NCBI GenBank assembly: GCA_002763895.1
Contig: NSLH01000003.1
Span: 1-64,000, forward strand
DNA: 64,000 nt
DNA from: [Chlorobium] sp. 445
Lineage (GTDB): Bacteria > Bacteroidota > Chlorobiia > Chlorobiales > Thermochlorobacteraceae
Direction: 5' to 3'
Each line of letters begins with the position of its first letter. The stretch's first letter is position 1. The position numbers and the translations under genes were made by a program. Below, in pieces: positions 18,666-28,247 of this stretch. The notes beneath the pieces are model-generated. The model made no database searches and was not told the origin of the DNA. It saw only the letters and a program-made list of their open reading frames with translations.

Positions 18666-19712
18666 TGAAAGAATTAAGCGACATCTTCTCTCTGCTTCAA
18701 GCGGCACGCAGCGCAGGCGAGCGATTTGCACTGGCAACGCTGGTCAAAGTGCAAGGCTCATCGTATCGGAGAGTGGGGGCAAAAATGCTTGTAACTGAAT
18801 CGGGCAAGAGCGTTGGCGCAATCTCTGGCGGCTGCCTCGAGAGCGACGTGCAAAAAATGTTTACTTGCTATGCAAATCAGCGCGTCATTGCTAAGCGTCT
18901 ATGATGCACTCGATGAAGAGGATATCCAATCTGGCTTCGGGTTAGGGTGCAATGGCGTAATTACCGTGCTGATTGAGCCAAGCACCTTACCGACACTAAA
19001 CGCACGGCTCGGGCACTATGAAAACTTCCTGCATACACAACAACCGACCACTGTCGCTACAATCTACAGTGCCGAAGGAGTACTAAAATCGCAGATAGGC
19101 AAAACACTTTGCTTAACGCAAGCACAAGACCCCATCAGCAACATTGAGCATCACGACTTGGCGCAGGCACTTTGCAGAGAGGCGCAAGAGGCACTGGCGC
19201 AGCGATACACAACATGTAAGCAGTATTCTGTTGCGCACGGCGCTGCTGAAGTTTTGATTGAAACGCTTCTGCCCCCAATTCATCTGGTTGTTTTTGGAGC
19301 AGGCTACGACGCTGTTCCGCTGGTAAAAATGGCAAAAGAGTTAAGCTGGCGTGTCAGTATAATTGACTACCGCACTTCATGCCTCAGTCGTGAGCGATTT
19401 GCATCTGCAGATAGGCTTGTTCTAGCAAAAGCAAATGACCTAGCGACCTTAACACTTGAGCGTGAGTGCACAGCAGCTGTACTGCTCTCACATAATTTTG
19501 AATATGATTTGGCAGTGCTGGCAAAACTGCTGCCACTGCAACTGCCCTACCTTGGCATATTAGGACCTAAACGGCGCGCTGAAAAACTGCTCGCTGAACT
19601 GCAAAAACGCCAACATGACCATAGCTATCTGCTCGAGAATTTATATGCGCCGGTTGGGTTAGATATTGGTGCAGAACTCCCCGAAGAAATCGCACTTGCA
19701 ATTTTTAGCTGA
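18665..19712 (+). CDS. xdhC: XdhC-family molybdenum hydroxylase maturation protein (one frameshift)
   Basis: XdhC/CoxF-type proteins hold sulfurated molybdenum cofactor and insert it into xanthine dehydrogenase or CO dehydrogenase-type enzymes. The N-terminal XdhC_CoxI domain shows ALATLVKVQGSSYRR, GAISGGCLESDVQK and GFGLGCNGVITVLIEP. The C-terminal Rossmann domain shows VVFGAGYDAVPLVK, SIIDYR and YLGILGPKRRAEKLL, ending AELPEEIALAIFS. An extra A in the run 18852-18857 breaks the frame; corrected, it reads DVQKCLLAMQIS and the protein is about 348 residues. A MocA-like gene follows, which fits the role, but no hydroxylase subunit is in the window. Confidence 0.85.
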
Positions 19713-19794
19713 AATCAAAGCGGTGATGATGCGCCGCAAAGGTTCGTTCTTGCGAGAGCGAAATGCCCCAATCCACGAGACGCACTGACAAAAA

Positions 19795-20397
19795 ATGAGG
19801 ATGGGAAAAATCGGCATTGTCATATTAGCAGCAGGTGCATCGAGGCGGTTAGGTGAGCCGAAACAACTGTTGCGTCTCTCGGGCAAGTCGCTCCTACGTC
19901 GTACTGCAGAGGAGGCACTTGCCGTCGATGCAGCGTGTGTCATTGTTGTGCTTGGCGCCTATGCTGAAAAAATGATTCCAGAACTTGAAGGGCTGAATGT
20001 GCTGATTGCCGAAAATCATGATTGGCAAGAAGGTATGGCGTCATCGATACGAGTGGGAATAGGTGCGCTGCAAAAACAACAAGTTAATGCAGCACTGTTG
20101 ATGCTGTGCGACCAGCCGTTGATTGGGCGAGAGTTTCTTGAGGAGATGATGGCGGTGTGGCGTAGGTTGAGCGTGCCAGTCGTAGCAGCAGGCTACGGCA
20201 ATGCAGTGGGTGCTCCTGCACTCTTTGAAAGCGTGCTCTTTGATGACCTCATGAAACTGCGTGGCGAGAGTGGCGCCCGCCAGCTCATTCGTCAGCATCC
20301 GTATGAAGTATTGCCATGTCCGGCAGGCTTAGTCGATATTGACACGCCGGAGCATAAAATGGCTGTGGAGGCAATCTTCAAGCTAAAAAGCCAGTGA
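19795..20397 (+). CDS. Molybdenum cofactor cytidylyltransferase-like nucleotidyltransferase (MocA/MobA-like)
   Basis: This is an NTP_transf_3 protein of about 200 residues. It carries the nucleotide-binding loop ILAAGASRRLGEPKQLLRLSG, the ENHDWQEGMASSIRVGI block and MLCDQPLI, which contains the metal-binding aspartate, plus a C-terminal VDIDTPEH motif. These are the hallmarks of the MocA family, which makes the cytosine dinucleotide form of molybdenum cofactor for xanthine dehydrogenase-type enzymes. Its position just after xdhC supports that role over a generic MobA. The start may be 19795 or 19801. It converges on the APC transporter gene with only 22 bp between stops. Confidence 0.85.
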   Translation: MRMGKIGIVILAAGASRRLGEPKQLLRLSGKSLLRRTAEEALAVDAACVIVVLGAYAEKMIPELEGLNVLIAENHDWQEGMASSIRVGIGALQKQQVNAALLMLCDQPLIGREFLEEMMAVWRRLSVPVVAAGYGNAVGAPALFESVLFDDLMKLRGESGARQLIRQHPYEVLPCPAGLVDIDTPEHKMAVEAIFKLKSQ

Positions 20398-20419
20398 TGA
20401 GAGCAAGTCGCGCAGCGTC

Positions 20420-22539
20420 TTAGATTTCCGCCTCAACTTTTTGCAGCTCATTATCAAAGACGCGGAACATAATTTTGTGCTGTTCATCGGGGCGCTCGTA
20501 TCCCCAAATCATCGCAAGTTCTTCCATTTCAGTTTCCATGCTAAAGCGTTGCGATTCGCCGAGATAGACTTCGCTGGCGCCCAGCTCTTTTGCTGTGTGC
20601 ACGATGCTGTAGAACGCATTATAGCCAGGCACAATAATTGGAATAACCGGTTTGCCATACTCTTCAGCAAGGTTCACAACTTCAGTAAAGAGCTTGCGCT
20701 CTTCCGAGGTCATTTGCGTGTCGAAGATGGCAATATGATCTTTTTGCATCACGCGCACGGTCATCACAATAATATCGGTGTGGTCGGTGTCTGTTACTTC
20801 CAAGCACTTATCGAGATGTTCTAAATTCGTATAGCGTTTGACTGCAACCAGCACGCGTCGAGGTTTCTCTGAGCCGATGGATTCGGGGGTAATTTTAAGA
20901 CCATTTTCTTGATTGAATTTCTCGAGCTTTTCAATGTCTTCAAGCGAAAGATTTTCGGGTGGGTTTTGAGCGCGACGGGCTTTGGCGCGTCGGTTCAGGC
21001 GCTCTGAGATGAAAAAAAGCAGCAGAAAGAACAGTGTGAAGAGTACACCAGAGACGGTGGCGACAGACTTCGTGAAAAGGTTAGCGACAGCCACGGTCAG
21101 GAGCACCAGCAGCACAAGCAGAATGCCAACAGGAAATTCCACACTTCCAATTTTAATGTTGAGTGGCACTTTGAACTCGCGTGGACGGCGGTCTTTGAAG
21201 CGCAGCGCCAGCATAGCAAACGCATTGAAGACAAAACTCCAAATCACACCGAAAGCGTAGCTTCGCCGAGCACATAGACATTACCATTGCTCAAAATGAC
21301 TGTGGTAAGTTGAAAAAGGGCAATCATGTTAATCATGCGGTAGCTGGTGCCATAGACAGGATGCGGTCGACGGAACCAGTCAGCCAAGATACCATCTTCG
21401 GCGACACGATTGAGTACACCGTTGGCACCGACAAATGAGGTATTGACGGCACTGGAGAGAATCAAAAAGCCGACCACGACCACGAAAGCTTGCAAGCCCA
21501 GACGTACCGATTCTGGGGCTTCAACATGCATGGCTAAGCCAGAGAGCAGGTTATCAGCATAGTGAGTAATGCGCACATCGTCGGGGATAATCATCACGGC
21601 AAGAAAAGAGAAAATGCCGGTGAAAGTAACACTAAAGATGAGAATGGCAACGGCAGCGCGTTTAAGATTTTGAAGTTTTGGTGCGGCAATTTCACGATAG
21701 ACTTGCGCCAGTGATTCTTCGCCCGACATTGCCAGCATGGAGTGCCCCAAGGCAAAGATGATGCCGATTGCGCCCAGTGTGCTGCCTGACAGCAGATTTT
21801 CGCCAAGTTTGGTGTGTGCAAGAAAGCCTAACGATTCTTCATTGAACGAGATAAGAAACTTTGGCAACTCAAAGCCGCGCACATAGAGCGTAAAAATGCA
21901 CCAGACCAGCATCACAAGAATCATCACGCCTGTAACTTGGATAATGCGCAGTGCCGCCGTCGAGGATTCAGTAATGCCTTTTTTATTAACCCACCAAAAG
22001 TAAGTGATAATTGCAATGGCAAAGGCTTGAGAAGCCGTCCTGACATCAAGCACAGCATCAATGCCGAGCTTGGGTAAGAAACTGTTAATTAAGCCTGTCA
22101 TGTATTGACCAGCTGAGACCGAGCTAATTGGTCCTGTGAGCACATAGTCGAACATCAAGGCGGAGACAGCGACTTTGGCAATGCCTTCGCCAAGCACATT
22201 GCGTACGACGCGATAGACGCCGCCGCGTGTGAAAATTGAGCACGACTCGATATAGACAAGGCGCACAGCAAAGGCAAAGAGCATCACGCCAAAGATGAAA
22301 TAAGGGGCTGCTTCACCAATAGCGCGCTCGGTAATGCCACCAATGTAGTAAGCCGTCGATGCCAAATCGCCTAAGACGATGGCAGCGGCGCGCCAAAACG
22401 AGATAAACGATAGCATCACAGAGGTTACAACCACGACCTTAACGCCGTGTGGAGAAGTTGAAGCAAGCGGTGAAGAAGAAGTGTGAGCGTGATTTGCGGA
22501 AGTCGCAAGGTTGCGTTGAGTGCTACTGCTTTGTTCCAT
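20420..22539 (-). CDS. APC-superfamily transporter with C-terminal universal-stress-protein-like domain (one frameshift)
   Basis: The N-terminal two thirds is a 12-helix amino acid/polyamine/organocation permease (about residues 35-520), with VVVTSVMLSFISFWRAAAIVLGD, FTRGGVYRVV and ILADWFRRPHPVYGTSYR. The last about 200 residues are soluble (RRVLVAVKRYTNLEHLDKCLE, ELGASEVYLGESQRF) and resemble a Usp-like regulatory domain. A missing T near 21259-21261 breaks the frame at LGEAYAFGVIWSF. Corrected, the protein is about 706 residues. Permease-Usp fusions are known in this superfamily, where the soluble part is thought to be regulatory. The substrate is unknown. It is divergent from trpF across a 380-bp gene-free region. 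Confidence 0.85.
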
Positions 22540-22679
22540 ATTTTCTCATCATACCGACCTTGCCATGCTGTTCAACCTGCAAGAGATTCGCCACGATTTT
22601 GCTGCGGCAAGTCGGTTTGGTTTCAAAAGCTTCAGCGCACAAATATAAAAAAGCCGTTTTGGCGTGCAAAAATCATTTT

Positions 22680-22746
22680 GTGCATGCCCAAGCTTCGTGC
22701 ATGCCTAAGTCAAAAGATGCGCAAAATGCGCGTTATGCGTTGATGC
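22680..22746. repeat. Short direct repeats in the intergenic region upstream of trpF
   Basis: GTGCATGCC occurs twice (22680-22688 and 22697-22705). A ladder of ATGC(G) units follows at 22717, 22726, 22735 and 22743, at 9, 9 and 8 bp spacing. The surrounding 22540-22919 contains no convincing gene; ORFs there have no recognisable protein content. A regulatory role is possible but only suggested by spacing. Confidence 0.35.
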
Positions 22747-22919
22747 TGCGGCAAGAATGCTCGTGCCATGAAAGCAACATGCGATTAGCTGCTTTCTCGA
22801 TGAGTCTTGCAAAGCCAAGCAAATGCCTTATCTTTTACATAGTTATACATCAAGTCGCAAAACACATATCAACGAAACACAAAGCAAAGGGTTGCAAAGC
22901 CAAACCTTGCCTTTGAACA

Positions 22920-23597
22920 ATGAAGGTCAAAATTTGCGGTATCACAAGCTGGGCAGATGCCCGGGTGGCGGTCGCAGCAGGTGCAGACGCCTTAGGCTTT
23001 ATTTTTTACACGAAAAGTCCAAGGCGAATCTCGGTGCGCGAAGCAAAACGTATTATTCAAAAACTGCCTGTCTTTGTAGAAAAAGTCGGTGTATTTGTCG
23101 ATAGTCCTTGGCAAGAAATTGAGGAAATCTCGCGCTCTCTGAAACTGACACTGGCACAACTTTCAGGCGAGGGTTTTACTTCTGGCGTGGTCAAGCGTCT
23201 ATCGGTGCCCACAATGCGTGCGTTTCGTGTACATGAAGCATTCGAGGCCAGTATGGCAATTAACTTTTTGAAGCGTTCGAAGACCACAACGGTATTGCTT
23301 GATGCTTACAGCGCTAGACTTTACGGCGGCACAGGTCAATGTATTCAGCTAGAGAGGGCAAAGAGCTTAGTCAAGGATATTTCAGAATTTGGCTATGTGC
23401 TGCTTGCAGGCGGGCTGACACCTGAAAATGTAGCAGAAGTCATTTGCAGCGTTCAACCTTATGGCGTCGATGTTGCCAGCGGCGTGGAGAAAGAAGCCGG
23501 CAAAAAAGACCCCGACAAAGTGCGCGCGTTTATTGAAAACGCAAAGTCAGCTTGTGCACTTGGAACGAATGGCACACCAGCCAAAGTTTTGCGCTAA
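22920..23597 (+). CDS. trpF: Phosphoribosylanthranilate isomerase
   Basis: TrpF converts phosphoribosylanthranilate to CdRP in tryptophan synthesis. The 225-residue (beta/alpha)8 protein begins [14 protein letters not shown], whose cysteine in KICGIT is the catalytic base. It continues with [18 protein letters not shown], a FVDSPWQEI segment, [15 protein letters not shown] (with the general-acid aspartate) and [24 protein letters not shown] near the phosphate site. Length and motifs are normal. No other trp gene is adjacent, so the tryptophan pathway is apparently dispersed. The aspartate aminotransferase gene follows after 38 bp on the same strand. Confidence 0.95.
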   Translation: MKVKICGITSWADARVAVAAGADALGFIFYTKSPRRISVREAKRIIQKLPVFVEKVGVFVDSPWQEIEEISRSLKLTLAQLSGEGFTSGVVKRLSVPTMRAFRVHEAFEASMAINFLKRSKTTTVLLDAYSARLYGGTGQCIQLERAKSLVKDISEFGYVLLAGGLTPENVAEVICSVQPYGVDVASGVEKEAGKKDPDKVRAFIENAKSACALGTNGTPAKVLR

Positions 23598-23635
23598 ATT
23601 TCACAGCATTTGACTTTCAACTAAAAACATCAAGA

Positions 23636-24860
23636 ATGAAGCCTGAAACACTGCCTGTCGACCAAGACCGATTTCTGTCAGAGCGCGTGAGACGTGTAGA
23701 AGAATCTGCAACGCTGCAAATCACGACGCGCGCCCTCAAAATGAAAGCGGAAGGCAAGGACATTGTGAGCCTATCTGCCGGTGAGCCTGATTTTCCAACG
23801 CCGGACTTTGTGTGCCATGCTGCCATAGAGGCAATTCAGAGAGGCTTCACACGATACACCAGCGTGGCGGGTATCCCTGAACTGCGCAAAGCCATTGCAG
23901 ACAAACTGCAAAGAGAAAATGCTCTGAATTACTCTCCTGAAGAAATTTGTGTCGCTGTAGGTGGCAAGCAAGCCATTATGAACACAATGCTTGCCCTAAT
24001 TGATAACGGCGATGAAGTGATTATTCCAGCGCCGTATTGGGTAAGTTTCCCGGAGATGGTCAAAATTGCAGACGGTGTGCCTGTAATTGTGCCGACAACA
24101 CTTGAGCAAGGCTTCAAGATTACGCCTGCGCAATTAGAGGCAGCTCTCACACCCCGAACGAAAAATGTTCATTCTCAATACGCCTTCGAATCCCACAGGC
24201 GCGATGTATTCCGAATCAGAAATTCGTGCCTTGATGAGTGTCTTGCAAGAACGCGACATTTTTGTGCTCTCCGACGAAATGTATGAACGGCTCACGTATG
24301 GCGAAGTAGAGCACTTTTCACCGGCACGCCTTGAGGCAATGAGAGAAAAAGTAATTGTCAGCAACGCGCTCTCCAAGTCGCATTCAATGACAGGCTGGCG
24401 CGTTGGGTATGTGGCTGCGCCGAAGTGGATTATTGATGGCGTTGCCAAACTGCAATCGCAGATGAGCTCACACACGTCTTCGATTTCACAAAAAGCCGCT
24501 GTTGCTGCACTGACGGGCGATCAGGCGGTGGTAGCAACCATGCGCGAGGAATTCAAAAAACGGCGTGATTTTGTCTATCGCGAGCTGTCTAAGATCGAAG
24601 GTCTTAAAGTAAACTTGCCTCAGGGGGCGTTCTACTTGTTTCCCTCTGTTGCAGGCTTGCTGGGCAAAACAGTCGACGGTGTTGCACTGCACTCTTCTGT
24701 AGATGTCGCTGAATTTCTTTTGGAAAAGTACGGGGTCGCTACCGTGCCCGGCGATGCCTTTGGCGCACCGGGCTACCTGCGCCTGTCTTACGCGGCATCA
24801 ATGACGGAGCTGGAAAAAGCAACGGAGCGCATGCAGAAAGCCTTTGCAAAAGTGGCATAA
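23636..24860 (+). CDS. Class I/II PLP-dependent aspartate aminotransferase (one frameshift)
   Basis: This is an aspartate aminotransferase of the thermophile/AspC Ib type, transferring amino groups between aspartate and 2-oxoglutarate in the cytosol. It shows [41 protein letters not shown] and [11 protein letters not shown]. After the break come NTPSNPTG, the lysine site [17 protein letters not shown] and a C-terminal LRLSYA arginine motif. An extra A in the run 24161-24165 splits it after ALTPRTK; corrected, it reads [12 protein letters not shown] and is about 407 residues. The chosen ATG at 23636 matches family length. The Ib subgroup is my inference. Confidence 0.9.
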
Positions 24861-24892
24861 GTGCAGTCGACCTGTGGCTCTCGTGCTACTCT

Positions 24893-24920
24893 TTGTATAG
24901 CCTGTGATTTTCGCTATAAT
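24893..24920 (+). promoter_or_regulatory. Sigma-70-like promoter of the amino acid permease
   Basis: A perfect TATAAT (24915-24920) is preceded by TTGTAT (24893-24898) with a 16-bp spacer, in the gap between the aminotransferase and the permease. The predicted transcript start would leave a leader of about 75 nt before the GTG. Confidence 0.5.
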
Positions 24921-25000
24921 TCCTGTAAAGCAGTACGCCTAAACAAATCAAGCAGGCACGAAAGAACTTAATTTCGGCAACAAAACAAAAGGAGCAACAC

Positions 25001-26503
25001 GTGGCAAATCCGCTTTTTGCAACGAAATCTATTTCTCAGCTCTTAAAAGATGCAGGTATCGGCGGCGACGGTGAAGTCGTTACACTTAAACGTACGCTCA
25101 GTGCAACTAACCTTGTTGCACTCGGTATCGGCGCCATCATCGGTGCGGGGCTGTTTTCGCTGACAGGCCTTGCTGCAGCAAATAATGCAGGTCCAGCCGT
25201 TACCATCTCGTTCGTGGTTGGTGCGATTGGCTGTGCCTTTGCAGGGCTGTGCTATGCTGAGTTTGCCTCAATGATTCCTGTTGCAGGCAGCGCTTATACT
25301 TATTCCTATGCCACCATGGGGCAGTTTATTGCTTGGATTATTGGCTGGGATTTGGTGCTCGAGTATGCAGTCGGTGCTGCTACAGTCTCTATTAGCTGGT
25401 CGCAATACTTGGTCAAACTGCTGGCAAGCTATAACCTTTATTTGCCTGCGCAACTGACGTGCTCCCCGTGGGAAATGGCAAAACAAGCTGATGGAACAAT
25501 GGTCTCAGGGATATTCAACTTGCCAGCGGTCTTCATTGTGGTCGCAATTTCACTCTTGCTCGTCAAGGGCACAAAAGAATCCGCATTTGTCAATGGTCTT
25601 ATCGTAATCTTGAAAGTCTCTGTGGTGCTCATCTTTATTGCCTTGGGGTGGGCGTTTATTGACCCTGCCAATCATACGCCTTACATTCCAGAGAACACCA
25701 CAGATGAGTTTGGACACTTTGGCATTAGCGGCATTTTCCGTGGAGCGGCAGTGGTCTTCTTCGCATTTATCGGCTTCGATGCGGTTTCAACAGCGGCACA
25801 AGAAGCTAAAAATCCGCAGCGTGATATGCCCATCGGCATCTTGGGCTCGCTGCTGGTTTGCACAATTCTCTATGTGCTCTTCTCGCATGTGATGACAGGC
25901 GTAGCACATTACAGCGAGTTCAAGGGCAGCGCTGCACCAGTCGCAATCGCTATTGCAAAGACCCCATACAGCTGGCTTGGGCAAGCTATCATCATTGCGA
26001 TTCTTGCTGGCTATTCATCGGTTATTCTCGTGATGCTGCTGGGACAATCGCGTGTGTTTTTTTCAATGTCAAAAGACCGGCTGCTGCCTAAGGTCTTCTC
26101 TGAAGTGCATCCAGAATTTCGCACACCCTACAAATCTAACTTGCTCTTCATGCTTTTTGTCAGTCTCTTTGCTGCATTTGTGCCCGTGCAAGTTGTGGGC
26201 GAAATGACAAGTATTGGTACACTCTTCGCCTTTATACTCGTCTGTATTGGTGTAATGGTCATGCGCAAAACACAGCCCGATGCACCACGCGCATTTAGAA
26301 CACCACTTGTGCCACTTGTGCCTATTCTTGGCATTCTGACATGCCTTGCCATGATGATCTCACTGCCAGCCGACACATGGCTGCGTCTGATTATTTGGCT
26401 TGTGATTGGGCTAGCCATTTATTTCTTCTATGGCTTGAAAAATAGCCAGACACCAGAGATTGCAACAAACACAAGTCCTGTAACCACAACCACGAACTCT
26501 TAG
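25001..26503 (+). CDS. APC family amino acid permease
   Basis: This 500-residue cytoplasmic-membrane carrier has about 12-14 membrane segments and belongs to the cationic amino acid transporter-like branch (YfnA-like). It shows LKRTLSATNLVALGIGAIIGAGLF near residue 27, SYATMGQFIAWIIGWDL, the FFAFIGFDAVSTAAQEAKNPQRD motif near residue 250 and RVFFSMSKDRLLP. The C-terminus is a soluble threonine-rich tail. The start is GTG at 25001, chosen because AAAAGGAGCAACAC lies immediately before it. The gene has its own promoter-like sequence upstream. Substrate specificity cannot be read from the sequence. Confidence 0.9.
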   Translation: MANPLFATKSISQLLKDAGIGGDGEVVTLKRTLSATNLVALGIGAIIGAGLFSLTGLAAANNAGPAVTISFVVGAIGCAFAGLCYAEFASMIPVAGSAYTYSYATMGQFIAWIIGWDLVLEYAVGAATVSISWSQYLVKLLASYNLYLPAQLTCSPWEMAKQADGTMVSGIFNLPAVFIVVAISLLLVKGTKESAFVNGLIVILKVSVVLIFIALGWAFIDPANHTPYIPENTTDEFGHFGISGIFRGAAVVFFAFIGFDAVSTAAQEAKNPQRDMPIGILGSLLVCTILYVLFSHVMTGVAHYSEFKGSAAPVAIAIAKTPYSWLGQAIIIAILAGYSSVILVMLLGQSRVFFSMSKDRLLPKVFSEVHPEFRTPYKSNLLFMLFVSLFAAFVPVQVVGEMTSIGTLFAFILVCIGVMVMRKTQPDAPRAFRTPLVPLVPILGILTCLAMMISLPADTWLRLIIWLVIGLAIYFFYGLKNSQTPEIATNTSPVTTTTNS

Positions 26504-26572
26504 CAAAAGCCTAAAACCTGAATTGGAAAGAAGCCTTCGTGCAAGGTGTGCAAAGATGTCCGTAAGGGACTG

Positions 26573-27547
26573 CTAAGGTCGCTCGCCAGAGAGAGCCGGT
26601 TCGTAGGTCTGCTGCAAGCGTGAAGGATCGACGGTGCGTAAAACTTCAAGTAATTCTTGACGCATTGCAAGTGGTGCGCCCCTAAACACCTCTGCAATCT
26701 CAATGGCTTTTGATTCGAAAAATCGGCGTATAAACAGGCTACGCGGAAAGCGCATGTCAATTTCAGCAATAGCTTTAATACAGTTCAAGATGTTTGTGCG
26801 CGCAGCATTAGCATCGTAGTAAAATTCATCGAGACCGTTATAGTGATACTCATAGAAGAGCTCTCGCAGCCGAATGAAACGCGCATCAAGAATTTCATCA
26901 ATCATGACGGCGCGGTTTAGACCGCCATTATCTCCAAACTGCCAGCCACGTGGAAAGGGACCTTGCTCCTGTGCCAGTCGTTTGATGCGCAGAGCTTTTT
27001 CGAAATAGGGCGTGCCTGAAAGTTTGCGATAGGTATCAAAATCGTAGCCAATGATAACATTACCGTAAAAATCTAAGAAACTTGCGAGCGGATTGTGCAC
27101 CAGTTCATTGTGCAAGAGCACACCTTGCTGTTCATTGTAGGAAAATTCTAAAGCACCATCAAGCATACGCAAGGTAGAGGCGGTCAGGGTAGAGCGATAA
27201 ATCGGGCGTGTAACACCAATAAAGACCTGAGCCGAATACACTGGCGGTGAGGCACCTAAGTTTGCATCCATAAAGACAAATTGAATCTGACACTTGATGC
27301 GGTCTTCATCGGTTTCAAACTCCGTGGAGTTCGTCCAGCGATAGTTATTCATGTAGTTGCGCACAGTTTGTGCAAAATTGGCAAGGCGTACACGTGCTTC
27401 TGACTGCAAGCGTTCTACATTTAGTGTAACTTCACATTGCAGTTCATAGCCCTGCGCTAAAAGAGAGGATAGAGGTGCAAAAGACAGCACCATAGAAATC
27501 ATAAGACCACGCAAACGTGTCGACATTGCGCCAAATAAAGACCTCAT
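26573..27547 (-). CDS. DUF4835 family protein (type IX secretion PorD-like)
   Basis: The protein has 324 residues with an N-terminal signal peptide ending near LLAQ. The DUF4835 pattern is clear: YELQCEVTLNVERLQ, NNYRWTNSTEFETDEDRIKCQIQF, SAQVFIGVTRPIY, LASFLDFYGNVIIGYDFDTY, then GGLNRAVMIDEILDARF. Members are largely confined to Bacteroidota relatives and are named in some annotations as a type IX secretion component (PorD), which I recall but cannot verify here. That would fit the T9SS-tailed protease at 56338-60930. Its ATG overlaps the YceI stop (ATGA), so the two are translationally coupled. Confidence 0.8.
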   Translation of the reverse strand: MRSLFGAMSTRLRGLMISMVLSFAPLSSLLAQGYELQCEVTLNVERLQSEARVRLANFAQTVRNYMNNYRWTNSTEFETDEDRIKCQIQFVFMDANLGASPPVYSAQVFIGVTRPIYRSTLTASTLRMLDGALEFSYNEQQGVLLHNELVHNPLASFLDFYGNVIIGYDFDTYRKLSGTPYFEKALRIKRLAQEQGPFPRGWQFGDNGGLNRAVMIDEILDARFIRLRELFYEYHYNGLDEFYYDANAARTNILNCIKAIAEIDMRFPRSLFIRRFFESKAIEIAEVFRGAPLAMRQELLEVLRTVDPSRLQQTYEPALSGERP

Positions 27548-28083
27548 GGCAGCACAAAGGTCATCGTAAAAGAAATTTTAAGCGCATCACTGACTCGAAT
27601 CATCAAGAGAGAGGGACGCTCAACCTGGAACTGGGTCAGGCTAACATCCGCGGTGCCCTTCACAATGAGTTTCGAGCCCATGACGTTGTGCTTTGCACAG
27701 AAACTAATGTTTTTTGTAACACCGTGAAAGCACAGCTCGCCGCTTACATACAGGTCATCGCCGAAAGTGTCAATAGATGAGCTTTGAAAAGAAACTTCTG
27801 GGTAGCGCTGTGCCTCAAGGAGTTCCAGCGCACGTGCATCTCGATCTGAATTGCCGCTGTCAAAGCTCGTAACGTCGGCAACGAAGCGTACGGCTTGAAT
27901 GGCGGGTGAGTCCTCCGAAAGTTCAATCTCGCAAAGAAACTCTTGTGTTGAGCCAGTTGTCACGTGAAGTGGATGCCATAGCTGATACTTCAAAATGGAC
28001 TCGCCTTGAACGGCGCACAGCCTACATGCAAAGCGTTGAGAGTGAATCGTATGTGTTAGTGCGAAGGGTTGCTCACTTGGCAT
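27544..28083 (-). CDS. YceI-like domain protein
   Basis: This 179-residue lipocalin-fold protein matches the YceI family. DVTSFDSGNSDRDARALELLEAQRYPEVSF is the diagnostic central block, preceded by a VRFVADVT strand and followed by GELCFHGVTKNISF and a C-terminal RVSDALKISFTMTF. YceI proteins bind isoprenoid-type lipids in some bacteria. No signal peptide is visible (it starts MPSEQPFALT), unlike classic periplasmic YceI, so location is uncertain. It lies directly upstream of, and coupled to, the DUF4835 gene, with the TonB receptor 164 bp further upstream on the same strand. Confidence 0.85.
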   Translation of the reverse strand: MPSEQPFALTHTIHSQRFACRLCAVQGESILKYQLWHPLHVTTGSTQEFLCEIELSEDSPAIQAVRFVADVTSFDSGNSDRDARALELLEAQRYPEVSFQSSSIDTFGDDLYVSGELCFHGVTKNISFCAKHNVMGSKLIVKGTADVSLTQFQVERPSLLMIRVSDALKISFTMTFVLP

Positions 28084-28247
28084 AGATTAGTTTGAGAAAT
28101 TAAAAAGTTAGGGTTGTCATTATGGCGCTAAAACAGTGAGCTACAAACAAGAGTTCCGACAAAATCTTGCAGCAGAAGCCCCTACTGGCTACAATTTAAT
28201 CCCAACAAATATGAAGCAACCCACAGGAACACGAAGGTAAGCACGAT

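Noticed and set aside
22449-22916. 155-codon frame across the trpF upstream region
   Set aside because: It starts inside the APC transporter gene and is rich in cysteine and lysine with no homology that I recognise; the ordinary intergenic reading is simpler.
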